This document shows, in pieces, positions 58,601 to 61,600 of a stretch of 64,000 nucleotides of DNA. The notes under the pieces were generated by a model. That model was not told the origin of the DNA and searched no databases. It was given only the letters and a program-made list of their open reading frames with translations. Each line of letters begins with the position of its first letter. Positions within the stretch are counted from its first letter, which is position 1. The DNA lies in NCBI GenBank assembly GCA_964584785.1, contig CAZPBY010000002.1, positions 173,292 through 237,291 on the forward strand, given 5' to 3'. The stretch is from JAHFTY01 sp964584785 (lineage in GTDB: Bacteria; Acidobacteriota; Terriglobia; 20CM-2-55-15). Made by a program: the position numbers and the translations under genes.

Positions 58601-61600
58601 CGACGCTGGATGGTTTTGCGCGATTCCAGCCGCACGTGGAAGTGTCAACCGACAACACTCACTTCTTTGCCAGCGTGCAGGTGACGTTCACCTCCGGCGC
58701 CGGCTCCGATTGGAATGTGCCGAAAACGATCTACGTTCGCGCTATTGACGACAGCTTCCTCGATGGCGACGACACCCAGGTCTTTGCGCCGGAAGCGCAC
58801 ACCGTCAACAAAATCCGCGGTCCGCTCGTGCTTGAAGGAGCCGCCGGCAGCGGTTCGTTGAGTCTCCCCGCTCCCTTGATGTTGCCCGGAGAACTCAACA
58901 TCCGGCCGGCCGACGGAAACGTCGTTTCATTCACCTCGAGCAGCGGGACCGGCGCGACTGAAACCATGATCGTGAAGCTGGAAGATCTGCAAAAGATCTT
59001 CAGCACACCGTCACGGAAGATCTCGAGCCTCGCCGATTTGAAGGGCAAGACGCTCGAGCTGACCGAAGGGCCCGGCACCGGCGTGACCCTGGATCCGGCG
59101 AAGCCTCGCGACCTGTTCGATCGATTCTGGTTGATCACAAACGCGCAGCCTCTCGCCGGCGATGCGACGAAGGTGCAACTCACTCTGCAGAATCCGACCC
59201 AGGTGGATCCCGGCTCGCCGAGCGTTACAAAGCCGACGTCGGCAACCAAATACGCCATCACGGGTCTGAGCATCAACTTCTTCGCCGATGAAAAACTCCA
59301 GGTCGACTACCTCACGGTATTCGATGAAGACAGCGTCGGCGATGACAGCGGCCGGCTGACCTCGTCGGATGGTAACGTGCTGGGTTTTGACGCGAACAAG
59401 ATGACGGTCGAAACGCGCGATCTGCTGGCTGTCGTCACCATCCTGAAGCTTTCGGATGTCAGCCAACTGGTGAACCGATCGCTGACCATCACGGTTGGAC
59501 CAGGAATCGAACGCTCATGGACGATCGCGTCGTTGACCGACGGCACAGTCGCCGGAACCAAAGTCCTGACGCTCACACCGCTCAGCGGTTCCGGCACACC
59601 GACCGATCGCAGTGAGTTCCGCATCGACGGCAGCGACCGGAAGGGCCGCATCACCGGCTTCGGCATGGGACCCAACGTCATCATCGGCGGCGGCGTGCAA
59701 CCCGGTGGCATCACGTACGGCGACATCGAAGTTCTGAGTGTCAACCTGGGCTCGGGTAACGACAACGTTACGGTGGATTACACCACCAACGCTGAGGACC
59801 ACCTTTCCCGTCTCGACTCCAGCGGCGACTACTACACGCTGACAATGCTGAACACCGGCAAGGGTAACGACACGGTCACGGTGAACCTGCAGGATGGACA
59901 GGATGGCGCGTTCGCGCTGAACACCGAGGCCGGTAACGACACCGTCAACGCTTCCGGTTCGAGTCTCGGACTCGTTGTTTTCGGCGGCGACGGTAACGAC
60001 ACGATCACCACCGGCAGCGGCGACGACATCGTCTTCGGCGATATCGGCCGCGTGGACTACCTGAGCAGCACTGGAGAAATCATCACGCGGCTCGGCCATT
60101 CGGTTCCGCAGAATCCGGTGAATCCGCCTGTGGCGTTCAACGTCGGTTCCGCGACATCCACCACACTCACAGACAGCACTCAGAGTTTCACGGCCAACGC
60201 GCTCGCGGGATTCAAGGTCCAGGTCGTGGCTCCCGATGGTACGGCTCAGTTGCGCAATATCGTCAGCAACACCGCGACGGCAATCACGGTCGATTCGGCG
60301 TGGACGACCACACCCGGCGCGAACTACATCTATCGCATCCTTTTCAATGCCGCGAATGAGCTGGTGGACGGCGTTCAGAGAGCCACACTGACCGATCCGC
60401 TCGGCAATTTCGAAACGGCATACAGCAGTCTCGTCGGACTCGTCCTGCAAGTCATTTCACCCGACGGCCACGTGCAATTCCGGCGAATCGTCAGCAACAC
60501 AGCCACCCGGCTGGTCCTCGACAAACCGTGGGACACACTGCCGGTGACCAACCCGTCGACTCCCGATTTGAATTTCTTCTACCGGGTTCCGTCTTATCCC
60601 GAGGACCAGACCGACGGCATCATTCGCGGACCGCGTCTCGTGTGGTCGATCAACAACGATGTCGGCGGCAACGACAACATCAACGGCGGGGCCGGCAACG
60701 ATCTGGTCATCGGCGGCGCAGGCAATGACGCGATCGATGGCGGTGTCGGCAGGAACTGGGTTGCGGGCGACGACGCGCGTTTCGATTTCGTTCCGGTCAG
60801 CGGCAGTGATGGGCCAACACGGCTGGTCACGTTCTCCGATCCCGGCACTCCGGGCGACGACACGCTCACCGGCGGTACGGGCCCGGATCTTCTCGTCGGC
60901 GGTTTAGGAAACGATTTGATTAGCGGCAACGCCGGAAACGACATCCTGATCGGGGATGCGGCCACGATTCATTTCCTGGTCGATGGTGTAACTCCGGATC
61001 GCATCGAGACCGTGGATCGCGAACACGGCGGCAAAGATACCATCTACGGCAACGACGACGACGATATTCTCATCGGCGGCACAAACGACGACAACCTCGA
61101 CGGCGGCATGGGACAGGACCTCATCTTCGGCGACAACGTCCTGCTGGTCCTCAATCCCGGATCCGGCGATGCGATCGATCCTCGATTCCGCACACTCACC
61201 GGAACGGCGATCTACGATGCGGCCGGCAACCCGCAGGTCAGCGGAGAGCTCCTTCCGGCCGTCCAGCCAGTGCCCGGCGGCAGACCGGCATGGGCGAACT
61301 GGACAATCACGCAGGACCAGACGCTGGACCCGACTCACTTCGGCAACGATTACATTGCCGGTGGCGGCGGGAACGACGAGATCTTCGGTCAGCTTGGCGA
61401 CGACGTGATCCAGGGCGACGGCTCGATCGCCAGCAAAATCGTCAACGGAAAACCCGTCGGCGCTTCGCGAAACGCGAACGGGGATCTCACGATCGTCGCG
61501 TCGTTTGACGCTCTCGCCACCGACGGTGACGATTACATCGAAGGCAACGGCGGCAAAGACGTCATCTTCGGCAACCTCGGCGAAGACGATATCATCGGCG